Source: Gammaproteobacteria bacterium (lineage in GTDB: Bacteria; Gemmatimonadota; Gemmatimonadetes; Longimicrobiales; Gaopeijiaceae). From it: a stretch of 9,188 bases of DNA. Where the stretch lies: assembly GCA_009843625.1 (NCBI GenBank), contig VYDD01000389.1:1-9188 (forward strand), read 5' to 3'. Under the pieces are notes generated by a model. It worked only from the letters and a program-made list of their open reading frames with translations, searched no databases and had not been told where the DNA came from. Position numbers and translations under genes: made by a program. Positions 7,438 to 9,188 of the stretch are shown one piece after another; position 1 is the first letter of the stretch, and each line of letters begins with the position of its first letter.

Positions 7438-7458
7438 AAGGGTGCGTCCAAGCCGCCG

Positions 7459-8154
7459 CTATCCCCCGACGATGGTGGCCTGCTCCACGTAGTCGAGTTC
7501 GGGGAAGTTCTCGGTCAGGTAGGCGTTGCCGCTGGCGGAGATATTCTGCTGCAGCGGCCCGTTGCCCATCGGTGCAGCTTCTCCGTAACCGGAGTAGATG
7601 TTGTCCACGACGTCCATCCCCTCGACCACCTGCCCGACGGGAGCGAATCCCATCCCGTCCAGGTTGGTGTTGTCCACCAGGTTGATGAACACCTGGGTGG
7701 TGCGCGAGTTGGGCAGCGAGGTGGCCGCAAAGCTGAGGTAGCCCCGCAGGTTGCTCTGTGTTACCGGGTCGTCGGGTATGGGATGGTTGCGCCAGGCGGC
7801 GGTGACGTACGGATCCGCGTGCATGCCGAACTGGGCCATGAACCCCTCAATCACGCGGAAGAAGCGGGCGTCGTCGAAGTACCCGTTCTTGACCAGCACG
7901 TAGAAGCGGTCGGCGCCGTTCGGGGCCCACGCGCGGTTCACCTCCACCACGAACACGCCTTCATTGGTCTGGAAGCGGGCGCGGTACACATCGGGTGCGG
8001 TTTCGGCGAGTTCGGCGGGTCTCATCAGCGGGTTGGTCACGTCGGGTCCCTCCGTTTCTTCGCTTGCGTCGCCGGCACATCCCAAAAGGAGCGTCAGCGC
8101 CAGGATCGGAGCGCTCAGCCTGATGCGCGCGGTCAAGGCCGTAACGTAGGTCAT
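7459..8154 (-). CDS. Cyclophilin-type peptidyl-prolyl isomerase, lipoprotein
   Basis: A 231-residue enzyme that isomerises peptide bonds before proline and assists protein folding. From the ATG at 8154 the N-terminus is a lipoprotein signal: TARIRLSAP, hydrophobic LALTLLLGC, with Cys26 in a good lipobox (LLGC). The protein is therefore membrane-anchored in the periplasm. Purine-rich GGGGAAGGAA lies just before this start; longer in-frame starts (8178, 8226, 8397) add non-signal sequence. The cyclophilin domain covers about 58-230: DRFYVLVKNGYFDD, FFRVIEGFMAQFG with catalytic Arg100 plus Phe105 and Gln108, then SFAATSLPNSRTTQVFI with Gln154 and Phe156, and LDGMGFAPVGQVVEGMDVVD. The residue equivalent to human cyclophilin A Trp121 is Asn164, so strong cyclosporin binding is not expected. 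It lies 237 bases ahead of the SusC gene on the same strand and may help fold envelope proteins; that link is inference. Confidence 0.93.
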   Translation of the reverse strand: MTYVTALTARIRLSAPILALTLLLGCAGDASEETEGPDVTNPLMRPAELAETAPDVYRARFQTNEGVFVVEVNRAWAPNGADRFYVLVKNGYFDDARFFRVIEGFMAQFGMHADPYVTAAWRNHPIPDDPVTQSNLRGYLSFAATSLPNSRTTQVFINLVDNTNLDGMGFAPVGQVVEGMDVVDNIYSGYGEAAPMGNGPLQQNISASGNAYLTENFPELDYVEQATIVGG

Positions 8155-8265
8155 GTTCCTTCCCCATGCGGTGGTCATCGTGTGTTGCTCGGGAGGTCGG
8201 TCCATCCCCGGATTCAAGGCTTCCATGATGAACGGGCGCGGGACGGACCCTTCCGCCGAGGGCCG

Positions 8266-8271
8266 AAGATA
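8266..8271 (-). promoter_or_regulatory. Weak candidate -10 element for the cyclophilin gene
   Basis: TATCTT on the minus strand, four of six matches to the -10 consensus, about 110 bases upstream of the cyclophilin ATG. The -35 position 17 bases upstream (8289-8294, TCGCAC) is poor. It falls inside the 16-bp palindrome at 8283-8298, as would be expected if a regulator bound there and compensated for or blocked polymerase. Speculative. Confidence 0.25.
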
Positions 8272-8282
8272 GCCCGGGCGCG

Positions 8283-8298
8283 GAACTCGTGCGAGTTC
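8283..8298. promoter_or_regulatory. Operator-like 16-bp inverted repeat in the divergent region
   Basis: GAACTCG-TG-CGAGTTC: two perfect 7-bp arms around a 2-base centre, the geometry of a site for a dimeric helix-turn-helix regulator. It lies between the divergently transcribed cyclophilin and cupin genes, two bases from a second palindrome (8301-8310). It resembles neither a standard LexA box nor another site I can name. The regulator is not encoded in the window. Confidence 0.5.
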
Positions 8299-8300
8299 GC

Positions 8301-8310
8301 GGAACGTTCC
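8301..8310. promoter_or_regulatory. Second palindrome beside the first
   Basis: GGAACGTTCC is a perfect 10-bp palindrome. It shares GAAC/GTTC half-sites with the inverted repeat at 8283-8298, so both could be bound by the same or a related factor. It is short enough to occur by chance; the adjacency is what makes it worth listing. Confidence 0.4.
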
Positions 8311-8377
8311 CCTTGCCCGTGGACTCCCCCGTCGGCTACGGTGGAGGCTGGCGCTTCGGTGCCCTCCAAGCCTGGTT

Positions 8378-8428
8378 TTATCCACAGAATTATCCACTAT
8401 GGACCCGAAAATATGTCATTTGTCCACA
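8378..8428 (+). promoter_or_regulatory. Cluster of three DnaA-box-like 9-mers
   Basis: TTATCCACA (8378-8386) is an exact match to the strong E. coli-type DnaA box. TTATCCACT (8390-8398) and TTGTCCACA (8420-8428) each differ from it at one position. All three point the same way, with starts 12 and 30 bases apart, in a patch of AT-richer DNA that overlaps the cupin start codon. The cluster could bind DnaA as a transcription regulator or titration site. Alternatively the first two could be a direct-repeat operator for another factor. No dnaA, dnaN or parAB gene is nearby to support an origin. Confidence 0.4.
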
Positions 8429-8739
8429 CCGGAGAGGCGCCGCGCTTCTCGCATGAGAAGATGCAGAAGGTCAATCTCTTTGAAACACGGCAGATGTTCT
8501 GCGACATCTACTGTCTCGAACCGGGGCAGGAGCAGAAGGTCCATGCGCATGCCGGGGCCACCAAATTCTACTATGTGATCGAGGGCGAGGCGCTCGTTAC
8601 GATCGGTGACGAAACGCGCCGGCTGGCGGCGGGAGGACTGGCGTGGTCTGCGCCGGATGAGCCCCATGGGGTGCGCAACGGAAGCGAGGAACGGCTGATT
8701 CTCCTGGTGTCGATGGCTCCCAACCCCAACGCGCCGTAG
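8413..8739 (+). CDS. Small single-domain cupin protein
   Basis: A 108-residue cytoplasmic beta-barrel protein of the cupin_2 type; this size is one cupin domain and nothing else. Motif 1 is G38-x5-H44-A-H46 followed by KFYYVIEG (51-58). Motif 2 is AWSAPDEPHGVRN with Pro81, His85 and Asn89. His44, His46 and His85 could hold a metal. The Glu expected four or five residues after the second His is replaced by Thr50/Lys51, so the site would have three rather than four protein ligands. No signal peptide. The ATG at 8413 has no convincing Shine-Dalgarno, but upstream residues in the same frame look non-coding and there is no better start. The P1 peptidase gene follows after 45 bases in the same direction. 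Cupins range from isomerases and dioxygenases to ligand sensors; the exact role cannot be assigned. Confidence 0.88.
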   Translation: MSFVHTGEAPRFSHEKMQKVNLFETRQMFCDIYCLEPGQEQKVHAHAGATKFYYVIEGEALVTIGDETRRLAAGGLAWSAPDEPHGVRNGSEERLILLVSMAPNPNAP

Positions 8740-8772
8740 GATCGATTTCGGAGGGCAGAGCGGGAATAGATC

Positions 8773-8777
8773 GGAGG
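8773..8777 (+). promoter_or_regulatory. Ribosome binding site of the P1 peptidase gene
   Basis: GGAGG seven bases before the ATG at 8785. It is a strong site that fixes the start and contrasts with the absence of a clear site before the cupin. Confidence 0.75.
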
Positions 8778-8784
8778 TGAACCG

Positions 8785-9188
8785 ATGAGATTGGAGACTG
8801 GAATTCGGCGCGTAATCGGGGGCGGTCTGCCAACGCTTTTCGGCGCGGCGGCGCTGATAGTGGCTGCCGGACAGTCGGCGGCCCAGGACGCGGACAGGCC
8901 GCGGGCGCGCGATCTCGGGGTTCCGTTCGACGGCACCCCCGGTCCGCTGAACGCCATCACGGACGTGCCCGGGGTCACGGTGGGGCACACCACCATCATC
9001 CGCGGGAGCGGCCCGCTGGTGGTGGGGGAGGGGCCGGTGCGCACGGGCGTAACGGCGATCTGGCCCCGCGGCAATGACGACCCGGCGCCCGTGTTCGCGG
9101 CGTGGTTCTCGCTCAACGGGGACGGCGAGATGACCGGCACCACCTGGGTGCTGGATTCGGTGCTCATGGAGGGGCCGGTCATGTTCAC
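8785..9188 (+). CDS. Exported P1-family (DmpA-like) peptidase, N-terminal part
   Basis: The frame is open for 134 codons from the ATG at 8785 to the right edge. Family S58 enzymes (DmpA, BapA, L-aminopeptidase/D-esterase) are self-cleaving N-terminal-nucleophile hydrolases that release N-terminal residues, including D- or beta-amino acids. Residues 1-34 look like a Sec signal peptide: basic GIRRV, hydrophobic LPTLFGAAALIVAAG, cleavage near SAAQ. The mature start is typical: RARDLGVPFDGTPGPLNAITD (41-60), then VPGVTVGHTT, VRTGVTAIWPRG and FAAWFSLNGDGEMTGTTWVL. The catalytic Ser at the autocleavage site lies much further along and is outside the window, so activity cannot be judged. It follows the cupin by 45 bases and is probably co-transcribed. 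Export suggests work on peptides in the periplasm or outside. Confidence 0.93.
   Translation, partial: MRLETGIRRVIGGGLPTLFGAAALIVAAGQSAAQDADRPRARDLGVPFDGTPGPLNAITDVPGVTVGHTTIIRGSGPLVVGEGPVRTGVTAIWPRGNDDPAPVFAAWFSLNGDGEMTGTTWVLDSVLMEGPVMF

Noticed and set aside
8155..8397. Longer cyclophilin starts at 8397, 8226, 8205 or 8178
   Set aside because: They add Arg-rich non-signal sequence, and the site at 8178 lacks a Shine-Dalgarno. The start at 8154 gives a normal lipoprotein signal with the Cys at residue 26.
7360..8412. N-terminal extension of the cupin frame by about 350 codons
   Set aside because: It runs antisense through the cyclophilin gene with no domain resemblance. The cupin fold is complete from the ATG at 8413.
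8378..8428. Chromosome replication origin at the DnaA-box-like cluster
   Set aside because: Only three boxes, no extended AT-rich unwinding region, and no dnaA, dnaN, parAB or gid genes nearby. Kept only as a possible DnaA or operator site.
8571..9188. A minus-strand frame of 205 codons opposite the cupin and P1 peptidase
   Set aside because: Ser/Pro/Thr-rich mirror translation. The plus strand has the DmpA-family N-terminus and a strong ribosome binding site.

Overview
The window comes from a high-GC Gram-negative bacterium. The best guess is a member of Gemmatimonadota or a nearby soil/marine lineage, from three observations. It has a SusC/SusD outer-membrane uptake pair outside a typical AT-rich Bacteroidetes context. 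The SusC plug starts with the DEIVVTGTA...RRREIGNSIA type of motif that I associate with Gemmatimonadota. It also carries a DUF1552 protein next to an exported ankyrin-repeat protein. The phylum is an inference from memory of these families; no rRNA or other marker gene is present.

Layout. Five genes lie on the minus strand and read leftward from about 8150 to 1: a lipoprotein cyclophilin (peptidyl-prolyl isomerase, 8154-7459), a SusC-like TonB-dependent receptor (7221-4357), a SusD-like lipoprotein (4343-3021), a Tat-exported DUF1552 protein (2829-1405) and an exported ankyrin-repeat protein that runs off the left edge (1344-1). Two genes lie on the plus strand: a small single-domain cupin (8413-8739) and the N-terminal part of an exported P1-family (DmpA-like) peptidase that runs off the right edge (8785-9188). 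The intergenic gaps are 60, 191, 13, 237, 258 and 45 bases, so no stretch over 300 bases lacks a gene. No RNA gene, insertion sequence or CRISPR array was seen.

How the genes fit together. SusC and SusD are tightly coupled: a 13-base gap, with the susD Shine-Dalgarno touching the susC stop. They should form one outer-membrane uptake complex of unknown substrate. The cyclophilin could help fold exported proteins. DUF1552 and the ankyrin gene appear to be a second, possibly separately transcribed, two-gene unit behind a stem-loop and a candidate -10 element. Every minus-strand product carries an export signal (Sec, Tat or lipoprotein), so the locus is devoted to the cell envelope.

The 258-bp divergent region between cyclophilin and cupin is the most regulatory-looking DNA in the window. 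It holds two adjacent perfect palindromes and a same-direction cluster of one exact and two near-exact DnaA-box-like 9-mers. No clearly new defence or mobile system is visible. The points most worth following are this divergent region, the DUF1552-ankyrin pair lacking its usual DUF1592-type neighbour upstream, and the hairpin-rich leader of the receptor gene.
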